Below are positions 1 through 9,337 of a stretch of DNA of 64,000 nt, piece after piece. The notes under the pieces were generated by a model. That model saw only the letters and a list, made by a program, of their open reading frames with translations. It ran no database searches and had not been told where the DNA came from. This DNA comes from Terriglobia bacterium (GTDB lineage Bacteria; Acidobacteriota; Terriglobia; Terriglobales; Acidobacteriaceae): the NCBI GenBank assembly GCA_020073665.1, contig JAIQEU010000013.1, forward strand, positions 1 through 64,000, written 5' to 3'. How positions within the stretch are numbered: position 1 is the stretch's first letter; the number at the start of each line of letters is the position of its first letter. The position numbers were made by a program, and so were the translations under genes.

Positions 1-1355
1 TCCCGGATGCGCTCGAAGATCAGAACGTTTGAGTCTACGCCCATGCCGACGGTCAGGATCACTCCCGCGATCCCCGGCAAAGTCAGCGTCGCCTCGAAGT
101 AGCCCAGGAACCCGAGCAAGATGATCAGATTGAGAATCAGCGCGATGTCCGCATTGATGCCCGCGCCACGGTAATAGACCAGCATGAAGATCAGCACCGC
201 GAGCATGCCGATGATCGCGGCCTGGACGCCGGCGCGGATCGAATCCGCTCCCAGCGAGGGCCCGACCGTGCGCTCTTCCAGGTACTTGATTCCAGCCGGC
301 AACGCACCTGAGCGCAGGATCATGGCCAGGTCTTTGGTTTCTTGCTCTTTAAAGCGCCCGTTAATGACGCCGCGATCGTGGATCTGCTCCTTGATCACCG
401 CGACTTCCTGGACCTTGTTGTCCAGAACGACGGCCAGGTTGTCGCCGACGTGGCTGCCGGTAAAGGAGGCGAAGCGCCGCCCGCCTTCTCCGGTCAAGGT
501 AAACGACACCGCCGGCTGGCCGTTCTCATCGCGAGTGGGATCGGCGGTGCGCAGGTCGCGGCCGGTGACGGCCGAGGCGCGCGAAATCAGATACCAGGTC
601 TGTCCCTCTTCACCCGCAGCAGTGCCGATACTGCGGCCGGGCATGAGCACCGCGTCTTGCGGCAGTACCCCGCCGTGTTCCTGCAGCGCCTGCTCCTGGC
701 TGGAATAGGGCCCACCGAGCGACTGGCGGATCTCCAGCATGGCGGTGGACTGCATGATCTGCTTGACCCGGGCCGGGTCATCCACACCCGGCAACTGCAC
801 CAAAATTTGATACTGGCCCAGGCCGTGTTCCTGGATGACGGGCTCGCTCACCCCCAGCTGGTCAATGCGGTTGCGGATGGTCTCGATGGCCTGCTGCACC
901 GCCCGCGTTTTCAACTCGGCCAGCGACTGCGGTTTCATCGAAACCGTCCAGGCATTCTCGGCGCCTGAGATCAAGTCGTATTCCGGAAGCCGGTCGCTCA
1001 CGATGGAGCGTAAATCGGCGCTGGACTCGGGCGGCACGCCTTTGATCAGGAGTTTGTCGGGCTGGTTCACCGGATCAGGCTGGGAGATTTCCACGTAATT
1101 GATCTTCCGCGCCCGCATGTCCTCTTTCAGGCGCGCCAGCGCATTGTCGGCGTCCACCTTGACCGCGTCATTGACCTGCACCTGCAGGATGAGGTGGGTC
1201 CCGCCCTTGAGGTCCAGCCCCAGATGAATGCGCTCCTGCATTGACTCCAACAAGGCCTGGCCAGACCAGCCCTTCGGGACTCCGAAGATGCCGAACAGGA
1301 AAACCAGCAGGGTTCCGATAATGAGTGCCAGCTTGACGCCCAGATTCTTATTCAT
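1..1355 (-). CDS. secD: Protein translocase subunit SecD (C-terminus cut by window edge)
   Basis: SecD works with SecF and YajC at the SecYEG channel, using the proton gradient to help pull proteins across the inner membrane. About 451 residues are visible from an ATG at 1355. An N-terminal membrane helix is followed by a conserved 'GLDLKGGTHL' motif near residue 47, a large periplasmic region, and then the C-terminal membrane block with 'GMGVDSNVLIFERIRE' at the window edge. The remaining helices lie beyond position 1. It is downstream of yajC in the usual tgt-yajC-secD order and is probably co-transcribed; secF would be expected next, outside the window. No frameshift is seen. Confidence 0.97.
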   Translation of the reverse strand, partial: MNKNLGVKLALIIGTLLVFLFGIFGVPKGWSGQALLESMQERIHLGLDLKGGTHLILQVQVNDAVKVDADNALARLKEDMRARKINYVEISQPDPVNQPDKLLIKGVPPESSADLRSIVSDRLPEYDLISGAENAWTVSMKPQSLAELKTRAVQQAIETIRNRIDQLGVSEPVIQEHGLGQYQILVQLPGVDDPARVKQIMQSTAMLEIRQSLGGPYSSQEQALQEHGGVLPQDAVLMPGRSIGTAAGEEGQTWYLISRASAVTGRDLRTADPTRDENGQPAVSFTLTGEGGRRFASFTGSHVGDNLAVVLDNKVQEVAVIKEQIHDRGVINGRFKEQETKDLAMILRSGALPAGIKYLEERTVGPSLGADSIRAGVQAAIIGMLAVLIFMLVYYRGAGINADIALILNLIILLGFLGYFEATLTLPGIAGVILTVGMGVDSNVLIFERIR

Positions 1356-1367
1356 GACTTAAAAATC

Positions 1368-1440
1368 GGTTTCGAGTTTCCAGTTTCAGGTTTCGAGAAG
1401 CCCAGCAAGCCCGAAACTTGAAACTCCAAACTTGAAACTA
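1368..1440. repeat. Heptad array, GAAACTT/GAAACTC family, as an inverted pair
   Basis: Two arrays of a degenerate 7-bp unit (GTTTCGA/GTTTCCA on the left, GAAACTC/AAACTTG on the right) face each other across a short spacer and could fold into a hairpin. They fill most of the yajC-secD gap. The right arm contains the TAG that terminates yajC. A related array forms the start of pmbA near 42993-43031. Confidence 0.8.
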
Positions 1441-1752
1441 TTTTCCTTCCTCCGCCGTGGTCACCGTCAAGACCGAGCCGCGGCTGACTTCGATCCGCAA
1501 ATTGTCCGGCGGCACCCGCAGGTGCACGTAATCGTCCTTGAGGGCCACGATGGTCCCACGCAACCCGCCGCTGGTGACCACCTTGTCGCCGGTCTTCAAC
1601 TCCGACAGCATCTGCTGCCACTTCTTCTGCCGCCGCTGCTGCGGCATGATCAGCAAAAAGTAAAAGATGGCAAAAATGAAGATGAGCGGGGCGAAGCCCA
1701 GCCATCCCATGGACCCACTGGTCTGTGCTGCCAAAAGGTATTGAGTGCTCAT
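1438..1752 (-). CDS. yajC: Sec translocon accessory protein YajC
   Basis: YajC is a small single-pass inner-membrane partner of SecDF. The 104-residue product has a short N-terminal tail, one strong membrane helix ('GFAPLIFIFAIFYFLLI') ending in the family motif 'MPQQRRQKKWQQM', and a small basic C-terminal domain with 'GDKVVTSGGLRGTI'. I chose the ATG at 1752; a TTG three codons upstream is also open, and neither has a strong ribosome site. The gene lies between tgt and secD on the same strand. Its stop codon TAG lies at the edge of a heptad repeat array. Confidence 0.95.
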   Translation of the reverse strand: MSTQYLLAAQTSGSMGWLGFAPLIFIFAIFYFLLIMPQQRRQKKWQQMLSELKTGDKVVTSGGLRGTIVALKDDYVHLRVPPDNLRIEVSRGSVLTVTTAEEGK

Positions 1753-1891
1753 GAAGATCAACAGACCCGTCTACGGCTCATAACCGGGCCCAGCTTTCCG
1801 GCAATGTGGCCCTGTGCATTTCCCGCGGGAGTTCTAGTGTTGCCAGGTCGGACAATTCCTTAAGCTACAGGCACGAACAGGAGGTGCCCAG

Positions 1892-3061
1892 CTATGGTTT
1901 CAGTCGAGACCACACGTCAGCAAGCAACCGGGGAGTTTCCCCGAGTCCAATAGAATGACGCACCGACCGCATGGTGTCAAGGTAGAAGCTAAGGTTGTGA
2001 ACGGTATTCAGGACCTGGGCCAAGACCTCGTTGGAGGCATACAAGTGGCGCAGGTAAGCCCGGGAGTAGCGCGCACACGTCCGGCAGCGGCAGGTAGGGT
2101 CGAGCGGGGCTTCGTCACCCGCGTACTTGGCCTGTTTGATGGAGACTTTGCCCTCTGAGGTAAACAGCAGTCCGTGGCGGGCGGCGCGGGTGGGCAGCAC
2201 GCAATCCATCATGTCCACGCCCAGGCTGGCGTACTCGACAATCTCCTCGGGCGTGCCCACCCCCATGAGGTAGCGAGGCTGGTCTTTGGGCAAGTGCTCA
2301 AGCGTGGACTCGACGATCTCGCGGGTAAGGCCCCTCGGCTCGCCTACGCTCAGCCCGCCAATCGCATACCCAGGGAAGCCGATGTCGATCGTGCGCTCGG
2401 CGGATTCCTTTCGCAACAGACGATCCATGCCACCCTGAACAATCCCGAACAGCGCCTGGGTGGCGCCTGCCTGATTTTCTCGGTACTCGGTACCAGGTGC
2501 TCGGTACTCCCAAGGCACTTCGTGCTTGTGCGCTTCAAAGTACTCCTTGCTGCGCTTCGCCCAGCGCAGAGTCAACTCCATGGAAGAGCGCACCCGCTCC
2601 GGCTCGGCGGGATGCTCGGTGCACTCATCGAATGCCATGATGATGTCGGCCCCCAGCCCGATCTGCGCCTCCATGGCGCTTTCAGGGCTGAAGAAGTGGG
2701 AGGAGCCATCCAGGTGCGAACGGAACGTGACGCCCTCTTCCGTCACTTTGCGCAGTTCGTTCAGGCTGAAGACCTGGAATCCGCCCGAGTCGGTGAGGAT
2801 GGCGCGCGGCCATGCCATGAACCGATGCAGGCCGCCCAAGCGCCGCACCTGTTCGACTCCCGGCCGCAAGTAGAGGTGATAGGTATTTCCGAGCAGGATC
2901 TCGACGCCCAGTTCTTCGAGCACATCCTGGGACACGCCTTTGACCGAAGCCAGCGTCCCGACGGGCATGAAGACGGGAGTTTCGACGACGCCATGCGGCG
3001 TGAGCAGCTTGCCCCGGCGCGCCCGGCCGGCGGTGGCCTCGATCTGATACTGCAGGGACAT
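1892..3061 (-). CDS. tgt: Queuine tRNA-ribosyltransferase
   Basis: Tgt exchanges guanine-34 of GUN-anticodon tRNAs for preQ1, the committed tRNA step in queuosine formation. The 389 residues show the TIM-barrel enzyme with 'ILTDSGGFQVFSL' (nucleophile region), 'AFDECTEHPA', 'FGIVQGG', 'YAIGGLSVGEP', and a C-terminal zinc site 'CRCRTC' followed by a downstream His. A short stretch around residues 185-196, between the helix ending 'KEYFEAHKH' and 'FGIVQGG', is encoded by a 7-bp repeat array and looks like an in-frame insertion. It leads tgt-yajC-secD. The 67 bp to the divergent gene at 3130 must hold both promoters. Confidence 0.97.
   Translation of the reverse strand: MSLQYQIEATAGRARRGKLLTPHGVVETPVFMPVGTLASVKGVSQDVLEELGVEILLGNTYHLYLRPGVEQVRRLGGLHRFMAWPRAILTDSGGFQVFSLNELRKVTEEGVTFRSHLDGSSHFFSPESAMEAQIGLGADIIMAFDECTEHPAEPERVRSSMELTLRWAKRSKEYFEAHKHEVPWEYRAPGTEYRENQAGATQALFGIVQGGMDRLLRKESAERTIDIGFPGYAIGGLSVGEPRGLTREIVESTLEHLPKDQPRYLMGVGTPEEIVEYASLGVDMMDCVLPTRAARHGLLFTSEGKVSIKQAKYAGDEAPLDPTCRCRTCARYSRAYLRHLYASNEVLAQVLNTVHNLSFYLDTMRSVRHSIGLGETPRLLADVWSRLKP
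2475..2510. repeat. Heptad array (CGGTACT unit) inside tgt
   Basis: Four consecutive degenerate 7-mers (CGGTACT, CGGTACC, AGGTGCT, CGGTACT) sit inside tgt without breaking its frame. A 34-bp stretch matches the array in folC (9955-9990) at all but two positions. Other members lie at 17943-17963, 18007-18030, 45078-45101 and 55767-55797. Confidence 0.85.
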
Positions 3062-3129
3062 CGCCCAGTGATTGTAAAGGACGCGTGAGAATCGTCGTGA
3101 AAGGGTTCGCTAGCCGCGATAATAGAAGC

Positions 3130-4107
3130 ATGGTTCGAAGCCGACGACGCCTTGGCTACCTCTTGCTGGTTTGCACGGTGGTGTTGCAGCTGGGTATGAA
3201 GGCAAGGTTTGGCAACGGCCCCGCCCGGCCCGTGCCCGCGATTCCGGCCCTGGTGCGGGCCTTCGATAAGTACCCCGTGGTCGCGCTGGGTGAAGATCAC
3301 TGGTCGCGGCAGGCCGGCGAGTTTTATCTCACGCTGGTGCGCACTCCCGGCTTTGCGGACCAGGCAAACGCGGTCGTCCTGGAATGCGGCAATTCGCTCT
3401 ACCAGCCGGTTCTGGACCGCTACATGAATGGCGAAGAAGTTGCCCCGCAGGGACTCAGCCAGGTCTGGCGGAATACCACCAAAGTCGCAAGCTGGGAGTC
3501 TCCGATCTACGAGAACCTGATCCGCGAGTTGCGCGAGGTAAACCTGAAGCTGCCTGCCTCGCACCGGATTCGCGTGCTGGCAGGAGACGCGCCAATTGAC
3601 TGGAGCCGGGTCAAGAACCATTCAGACTGGGAGTCGGCGCTGCAAGGCGAGGAATTCTTTGCTTCCCTCGTCGAGCGTGAGGTCCTGGCCAAGCATCACA
3701 AAGCCCTGCTGATCATGGGTGTCAACCATGTGACCCATGGAGGCAACTGGTTTGGGCGAGCTGACGTCACCAGTTTGCTGGAGAAGCACAAACATCCGGT
3801 CTACGTGGCGCTGCTGTGGGGCATACCGGGGAACACCGATCCCGCGGTAAAAGCAGGACCAGTGCCTTCCCTGAGCGACTTGGACGGAACCAGGCTGGGC
3901 AGCGCGAGAATTTCCGGCCGCCAGGCTGACGACTTAGCCGACGCCTACATCTACCTGGGCCGCTCGGAGCAAATCGCACTTCCAGACTGGGCTGCCTTAC
4001 AGGGCGATAAAGCGTACTGGGCCGAGTTGCAACGCCGGCACCAGATCCAGTTTGGTTGCGCGTTGGACATCAATCGCTGGAACCATCGCGAGAAACCTTG
4101 CCCGTAA
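3130..4107 (+). CDS. Exported or membrane-anchored protein of the Tiki/ChaN/EreA-like type
   Basis: The 325-residue product starts at the ATG at 3130, giving a basic leader and hydrophobic segment ('RRLGYLLLVCTVVLQLGM') that looks like a signal anchor; an upstream frame-open start would bury it. The body has 'VALGEDHWSRQ' near the mature N-terminus, a following 'VLECGNSLYQ', and a later 'LLIMGVNHVTHGG'. This G-E-x-H plus later His arrangement resembles the ChaN/Tiki/erythromycin-esterase superfamily, but the assignment is by pattern only and no substrate can be named. It is divergent from tgt, and its 3' end overlaps the opposing phosphoesterase gene by 38 bp. Confidence 0.7.
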   Translation: MVRSRRRLGYLLLVCTVVLQLGMKARFGNGPARPVPAIPALVRAFDKYPVVALGEDHWSRQAGEFYLTLVRTPGFADQANAVVLECGNSLYQPVLDRYMNGEEVAPQGLSQVWRNTTKVASWESPIYENLIRELREVNLKLPASHRIRVLAGDAPIDWSRVKNHSDWESALQGEEFFASLVEREVLAKHHKALLIMGVNHVTHGGNWFGRADVTSLLEKHKHPVYVALLWGIPGNTDPAVKAGPVPSLSDLDGTRLGSARISGRQADDLADAYIYLGRSEQIALPDWAALQGDKAYWAELQRRHQIQFGCALDINRWNHREKPCP

Positions 4108-4558
4108 TCAATTCCACGATCTCTGCCCGGATTTTTGAACCCCGGATGTGCAGCTTGCCTACGCTGACCGGCAGCCGGAGCCGGCGCGGTCCTGCGCTGC
4201 CCGGGTTGAAATAGAGCACGCCTTTTTTCATTTCCTGGTGCGGCTGGTGACTGTGACCGTAAATCACTGCCGCAAATCCGGCGGCTTCGGGCTTCAGATC
4301 CAGCTCCGGCAGAATGTGCAGAACGTAAATCGCAACACCGCCGGCTTCCAGCACGTTGGTGGTGGGAATGTTCCTGGTCCGGGGACCGCGATCTACATTG
4401 CCGCGCACCGCGGTGACAGGTGCAATCGCAGCCAACTGGTCGAGTATTTCCGAGTCACCGATGTCTCCGGCATGGATGATGTGGTCAGACCCGCGCAGCG
4501 CCGCCATGGCCTCCGGGCGCAGCAGGCCGTGGGTGTCGGAGATGACGCCGATGCGCAT
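4070..4558 (-). CDS. YfcE/MJ0936-type metallophosphoesterase
   Basis: The 162-residue protein has the complete small calcineurin-like phosphoesterase signature: 'GVISDTHG' at the N-terminus, 'IIHAGDIGD', 'VRGNVDRG' and 'VIYGHSHQPH', ending with 'YFNPGSAGPRR'. These residues bind two metal ions. Family members hydrolyse phosphodiesters in vitro, and the natural substrate is usually unknown. The last codons overlap the convergent gene ending at 4107, so both ends share 38 bp. It lies 39 bp downstream of thrS on the same strand and may be read through from it. Confidence 0.92.
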   Translation of the reverse strand: MRIGVISDTHGLLRPEAMAALRGSDHIIHAGDIGDSEILDQLAAIAPVTAVRGNVDRGPRTRNIPTTNVLEAGGVAIYVLHILPELDLKPEAAGFAAVIYGHSHQPHQEMKKGVLYFNPGSAGPRRLRLPVSVGKLHIRGSKIRAEIVELITGKVSRDGSSD

Positions 4559-4597
4559 AATTCCAGCGGAGGTAAATCGCAGGCGAGGCGCGGCCGC

Positions 4598-6544
4598 CTA
4601 CAGCCCCGGGCTCTTCTCGGCGATCAGCTTCCTGATCTTCTCCACGAACTCGGCTGCGGCCATGTCGTCGGTCTTCTCTTTGCCGCGGGTGCGGACGTTG
4701 ACCTTGCCGGCCTCGGCTTCCTTGTCGCCCACCACCAGCAGGAAGGGGACCTTCTGCATGGCGTGCTCGCGGATCTTGGCGTTCATCTTTTCGTTGCGGG
4801 CGTCGACGTGGACGCGAACTCCAATCGCCTTCAGCTGGTCCGCGACTTTATTCGCGTAGTCCGCATGGCGCTCGCTGATCGGAATCATCGCCACCTGCAC
4901 CGGCGACAGCCACACCGGGAAGGCGCCGGCGTAGTGCTCAATTAATACGCCAAAGAAGCGTTCGACCGAGCCGTAGAGCGCGCGGTGCACCATCAACGGC
5001 TGTTTGCGCGAGCCGTCTTCGGCCACATACTCGAGGTCGAAGCGCTTGGGCAGGTTGAAGTCGAACTGCACGGTCGAGAGCTGCCATAGGCGGCCGATGG
5101 CGTCCACCAGCTTGATGTCGATCTTGGGACCGTAGAACGCGGCTTCGCCGGGGATGGTTTTGTATTCGATGTTCCGGCGCTTGAGTACGTTCACGAGCGA
5201 CTGGGTCGCCATGTTCCACTGATCTTCGCTACCGACGAAATTCTGCTTGTCGGCAGGGTTCCAGGTAGAAAGCTCGGTCTGGAACTTGTCGAAGCCAAAA
5301 TCCTTCAGCACATCCAAAGCAAAATCCAGGCAGCCGGCGACTTCGTCTTCAATCTGCTCCGGGGTGCAAAAGATGTGGGCGTCGTCCTGGGTGAAGCCGC
5401 GCACTCGCAGCAGGCCGTGCATCACGCCGGAGCGTTCGTAGCGGTAGACCGTTCCCAGTTCGCCCAGCCGCACCGGCAAGTCGCGATAGGACTTCAGCGA
5501 ATCTTTGTAGATGAGGATGTGGAAGGGGCAGTTCATGGGCTTCATGCGGTATTCCGCGTCGTCGAGCTCCATGACGTCGAACATGTTCTGCACGTAGTAG
5601 CCCTCGTGGCCCGAAGTCTGCCACAACTGGCGCCGCGCCACGTGCGGGGTGTAGACCAGCGCATAGCCGCGCTTGATGTACTCCGAGCGCATCCAGTCTT
5701 CCATCTCCTTGCGGATGATGCCGCCCTTGGGATGCCAGAAGATCAGCCCCGGCCCGGCCAGCTCCTGGATGGAGAACAGATCGAGTTGCTGTCCCAGCAC
5801 GCGGTGGTCGCGCTTCTTGGCCTCTTCGATGCTGTTCAGGTAAGCGTCGAGATCTTTCTTTGAGTAGAACGACGTTCCGTAAATGCGCTGCAGCTGGGGA
5901 TTCTTCTCGTCGCCCAGCCAGTAGGCGCCTGCGATGTTCAGCAGCTTGAAAGCTTTTATTTTCCCGGTCGAAGGCACGTGCGGCCCGCGACAGAAGTCGG
6001 TGAACTTGCCGGTGCGGTAAATCGAAATCTTTTCATCGGGCTTGGTGAACTGCTCGATGAAATGGCACTTCATGAAATCGCCTTCTTTTTTGAACTCCTC
6101 GAGGCCCTGGTCGCGAGGCAGAAACTCGCGCGCGTAGGGGATGTTCTGCTGTACCAGTTCCTGCATTTTCTTTTCGATCTTCTCCAGATCCTCGGGAGTG
6201 AACGGGGTCGGACGGTAGAAATCGTAAAAGAATCCGCTTTCGGTGGCCGGGCCGTGGCCCAGCTTGGTCTCGGGAAACAGCTCGAGCACCGCCGCGGCCA
6301 GCAGGTGGGCGGACGAATGCCGGAAAACCTCCAGCACCTCGGGATCTTTTTCGGTGAGGATGCGAAGGTCGCTGTCTTTCTCCAGCGGCCTGGTCAGGTC
6401 GATGAGGTCGCCGTTGGTTTTGGCGGCAAGCGCAGCGTCGGCCAGGCGTTGACCGATGGATTTGGCGATATCGAGCGCGGTGGTGCCCTTGGGAACTTCC
6501 TTCACGCTCCCGTCGGGGAGCTTTACATGAATGCTGTCTGCCAT
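4598..6544 (-). CDS. thrS: Threonine-tRNA ligase
   Basis: ThrRS charges tRNA-Thr and edits mischarged serine. The 648 residues cover the full architecture: TGS domain (about 1-62), the second additional (editing) domain starting with 'HSSAH' at residues 76-80, the class II catalytic core with 'MKPMNCPFHILIY', 'RYERSGVMHGLLRVRGFTQDDAHIFC' split across motif 2, 'HRALYGSVERFFGVLIEH' as motif 3, and the C-terminal anticodon domain. Length and motifs are normal. No T-box-like leader was recognised in the short upstream gap. Confidence 0.98.
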   Translation of the reverse strand: MADSIHVKLPDGSVKEVPKGTTALDIAKSIGQRLADAALAAKTNGDLIDLTRPLEKDSDLRILTEKDPEVLEVFRHSSAHLLAAAVLELFPETKLGHGPATESGFFYDFYRPTPFTPEDLEKIEKKMQELVQQNIPYAREFLPRDQGLEEFKKEGDFMKCHFIEQFTKPDEKISIYRTGKFTDFCRGPHVPSTGKIKAFKLLNIAGAYWLGDEKNPQLQRIYGTSFYSKKDLDAYLNSIEEAKKRDHRVLGQQLDLFSIQELAGPGLIFWHPKGGIIRKEMEDWMRSEYIKRGYALVYTPHVARRQLWQTSGHEGYYVQNMFDVMELDDAEYRMKPMNCPFHILIYKDSLKSYRDLPVRLGELGTVYRYERSGVMHGLLRVRGFTQDDAHIFCTPEQIEDEVAGCLDFALDVLKDFGFDKFQTELSTWNPADKQNFVGSEDQWNMATQSLVNVLKRRNIEYKTIPGEAAFYGPKIDIKLVDAIGRLWQLSTVQFDFNLPKRFDLEYVAEDGSRKQPLMVHRALYGSVERFFGVLIEHYAGAFPVWLSPVQVAMIPISERHADYANKVADQLKAIGVRVHVDARNEKMNAKIREHAMQKVPFLLVVGDKEAEAGKVNVRTRGKEKTDDMAAAEFVEKIRKLIAEKSPGL

Positions 6545-6594
6545 AGGAATACTCGTACGCTGCTGAATCTTTTAAGTTTACAACAATGGTTGCA

Positions 6595-6617
6595 GGCCCG
6601 GACGATGCGTCCGGGCC
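6595..6617. other. GC-rich hairpin between the M2 peptidase and thrS
   Basis: A perfect 9-bp stem (GGCCCGGAC/GTCCGGGCC) with a 5-base loop lies just downstream of the M2 peptidase stop. It lacks a T-run. With its flanking CACGTGTG it resembles the hairpin elements near 33365 and 54800 rather than a classical terminator. Confidence 0.6.
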
Positions 6618-6627
6618 CACGTGTGTC

Positions 6628-8415
6628 TTACCAACCTACCTTCTGCCCCTTGTTCTGCTCGTCCAGCCACTGCTTCAGCGGAGCAAAATACTCCAGCAGC
6701 GCGCCAGCATCGATCTGGCGTTCGCCAGTGAGGGCTTCAAGGGCGTCGGGCCAGGGTTTGCTTTGGCCCATCTCCAGCATCTTGTTGAATTTTGCGCCCG
6801 CCGCTTTTGAGCCGTAGAAAGTACAGCGATTCAACGGGCCTTTGTATCCGGACTCGCGACAAAGCGCGCGATAAAACTGGAATTCCAGAATGCCGGCCAG
6901 GAAGTAGCGAGTGTAGGGGACGTTGGCGGCGACGTGGTACTTGGCGGCGGGGTCGAAATCGGCTTCGCTGCGCTTGACCGGCGGCGCAATGCCTTCGTAC
7001 TTCAATCGCATGTCCCACCAAGCCTGGTTGTAGTTGGCGGGCGTGATTTCGCCAGAGAACACCTTCCATCGCCACTGGTCAATCAGCAGGCCGAACGGGA
7101 GGAACGCCACCCGGTCGAGCGCCTGCTTCAGCAATTCGGGAACGTCGTTGCTCCCCGCGGGTACTTTTTCGAGCAGCCCCACCTTGTTCAAATACTCCGG
7201 GGTGATGGCCAGCGCGATGGCGTCGCCAATGGCCTCGTGGAAGCCGTCGTTGGCGCCGCTCTCAAAGAGCGGGGGCTCGTTCTTGTAGGCGCGCTGGTAG
7301 AAGTTGTGCCCCAGTTCATGGTGAATGGTCACGAAATCTTCGCCGCGGACCTGGATACACATTTTGATCCGCAGGTCGTCCTGGTTATCGATGTCCCAGG
7401 CGCTGGCGTGGCAGACCACGTCGCGGTCGGCAGGCTTGGTAAATAGCGAACGCTCCCAGAAGGTACCAGGCAGCGGCTCGAATCCCAGCGACGTGAAGAA
7501 TCCCTCACCGTACTTCACCATGCCCTTGGCATCCACGTTCTTGGCCTTCAGTAGCGCGCTGAGGTCGTAGTCCTGGTTGCTTTGCGGCAGCCCGAGCAGC
7601 GGGAAGATGTTGCCCCACTCCTGCGCCCAGGGGTTGCCCAACAGATCGGCCCGGATCGGCCCATCCGGAGAAACCACGTTCGGCCCGTATTTCTGCACCA
7701 GTCGCGCACGAACGTAGGTGTGTAGCGACAGGTACAACGGCCGCACTTGCTGCCACAAGCGCTCCAGATCAGCGCTGAACTCTTCGGGACTCATGTCGTA
7801 GTTCGAGCGCCACATGGCACCGACGTCCTTGAAACCCATTTCCCGCGCGCCCTGGTTGGAAAGCGCGACGAAACGAGCATAGCGCTGGCGCATGGGAGGA
7901 GCGATGGCGTGCCATCCCACCCAAAGGTCCTTCAGTTCGTCCGGATTGCGACTCTCGCTCATGATTCGTTCGATGGCGGTGATGTCGAGGCAATCATTCG
8001 GGGTGCGGCAATACTTGCCCCGGCCGTAGTCGCCTTCGAGCGAGGTCCCGATCTGCGTCATCTCGCGACGCAGGGCGGGATCCTTGGGTGCAGGCGCAGT
8101 GAGCGTCAGGCGCAGCAGCTTGAATTTTCGCGCCAGGTCGGGCGGCATCTGCAACCCATCGAAGCGCCTGGACTGCTCCGCCAGTTCGGTGGTGGCGGCG
8201 GTGGCTTCATCAATGGCGTCGGCCGCCAACGCCTCCGTATCCACGGTGATGAAATTGGATTGCACCCAGGTGGCCTGGCTGCCTTTCACCGCCAAGTCGT
8301 TGAGGCGGGTTTCGGCCTGCTTCATGAACTGCTCGGCTTCGGCAACGGTGGGTTTGGTCTGGGCTTGCAGGCTTAAGGCAAAAAGAAGAAAGAGGGCGAG
8401 AATTACGGCTTTCAT
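6628..8415 (-). CDS. Secreted M2 family peptidyl-dipeptidase (ACE-like)
   Basis: The 595-residue product begins with a signal peptide ('MKAVILALFLLFALSLQAQ'). It contains the M2 zinc site: 'HHELGHNFY' supplies the HExxH pair, and the third ligand comes from 'GFHEAIGDAIAL' downstream. Length and the long helical N-terminal half match bacterial angiotensin-converting-enzyme homologues, which remove C-terminal dipeptides from peptides outside the cytoplasm. With the DPP IV (30261) and M28 (63317) enzymes it suggests exported peptide scavenging. It is upstream of thrS on the same strand, separated by a strong hairpin, so it is probably its own unit. Confidence 0.95.
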   Translation of the reverse strand: MKAVILALFLLFALSLQAQTKPTVAEAEQFMKQAETRLNDLAVKGSQATWVQSNFITVDTEALAADAIDEATAATTELAEQSRRFDGLQMPPDLARKFKLLRLTLTAPAPKDPALRREMTQIGTSLEGDYGRGKYCRTPNDCLDITAIERIMSESRNPDELKDLWVGWHAIAPPMRQRYARFVALSNQGAREMGFKDVGAMWRSNYDMSPEEFSADLERLWQQVRPLYLSLHTYVRARLVQKYGPNVVSPDGPIRADLLGNPWAQEWGNIFPLLGLPQSNQDYDLSALLKAKNVDAKGMVKYGEGFFTSLGFEPLPGTFWERSLFTKPADRDVVCHASAWDIDNQDDLRIKMCIQVRGEDFVTIHHELGHNFYQRAYKNEPPLFESGANDGFHEAIGDAIALAITPEYLNKVGLLEKVPAGSNDVPELLKQALDRVAFLPFGLLIDQWRWKVFSGEITPANYNQAWWDMRLKYEGIAPPVKRSEADFDPAAKYHVAANVPYTRYFLAGILEFQFYRALCRESGYKGPLNRCTFYGSKAAGAKFNKMLEMGQSKPWPDALEALTGERQIDAGALLEYFAPLKQWLDEQNKGQKVGW

Positions 8416-8491
8416 GAAACCTCCAGAATTAGGGAACTGGAGATTATGGACGAGAGGACGGCCTGTTGTCAGTGGCAGGCGGCACTAGGAC

Positions 8492-9331
8492 TCAGGGAGT
8501 TGGCGCCGAATCCCGGCCAGTATAGTACAGCTCCTCCATTGCTTTCTGCACCTTGGCGGCCAATGCGGACATGTCGTGCCCGTGGAGTCCCGCAGTCGAG
8601 ATCGGTTTGCCCACCCGCATCTCCAGCGGCCGGCACTTGATGTGGTAGGTGTTCATGGGCAGCAGTTCGTAGGTGCCCACCAAGGCGACCGGAACAATGT
8701 CCACCTGGGCCTTGATGGCCAGGAAAAATGCTCCTGCCATAAACGGCTTGATGTTGCCGTCGGGAGTGCGGCCGCCTTCGGGAAAAATAACCAGCGGCAT
8801 GCCGCGCTTCAGGCTCTTCAGCGCCGAGCGAATCTGGCCCACCGAACGCGTTGGCTCCTGCTGGTTGATGCAGACCTGCCCGGAGCGCGTGAGGTGCCAA
8901 CCGATGATCGGGTAAGACAACAACTCGCTCTTGAAGAGAATGCGGAACTGGAAGGGAAGATTGACGTACAGCACCGGAATATCCAGCGCCGAGGCATGGT
9001 TGACGGCATAGACGTGCGGCTTCGAGGTGTCGATCTTCTCCAGGCCGGTCACCGTGACCGGCGAGAGGATCGTCTTCATGATGAGCTGCGACCACAACCG
9101 CGCAAGCTTGTGCAGGATGCGCTGGGTGTTGCCCAGCAAAGAAACCAGGAGGGAAATCAGCCCCAGCACCACCGTGTACGCCCAGATCAGCGGGTTCAGG
9201 ATGAAGTACGAACGCAGGCGGCTGAAAATACCGTACCTCGCGGGGCCAGGCCTTTGCTCCACCCGGGGCGGGCGGAGTTCGACCACCGCTGATCCGGTTT
9301 GCACGTCCGCAGATGTTTTCAGATCCTGCAC
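8492..9331 (-). CDS. plsC: 1-acyl-sn-glycerol-3-phosphate acyltransferase
   Basis: PlsC acylates lysophosphatidic acid to phosphatidic acid at the inner membrane. The 279-residue protein has a hydrophobic N-terminal region, the acyltransferase box 'NHASALDIPVL' (NHxxxxD), the phosphate-binding 'FPEGGRTPDG', and 'VPVALVGTYELLP'. The chosen start is a GTG at 9331, six bases after the folC stop, which implies coupling to folC in an accD-folC-plsC run. The first 35 or so residues, before the membrane segment, are poorly conserved-looking and the start could be slightly later. Confidence 0.92.
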   Translation of the reverse strand: MQDLKTSADVQTGSAVVELRPPRVEQRPGPARYGIFSRLRSYFILNPLIWAYTVVLGLISLLVSLLGNTQRILHKLARLWSQLIMKTILSPVTVTGLEKIDTSKPHVYAVNHASALDIPVLYVNLPFQFRILFKSELLSYPIIGWHLTRSGQVCINQQEPTRSVGQIRSALKSLKRGMPLVIFPEGGRTPDGNIKPFMAGAFFLAIKAQVDIVPVALVGTYELLPMNTYHIKCRPLEMRVGKPISTAGLHGHDMSALAAKVQKAMEELYYTGRDSAPTP

Positions 9332-9337
9332 CTTTTC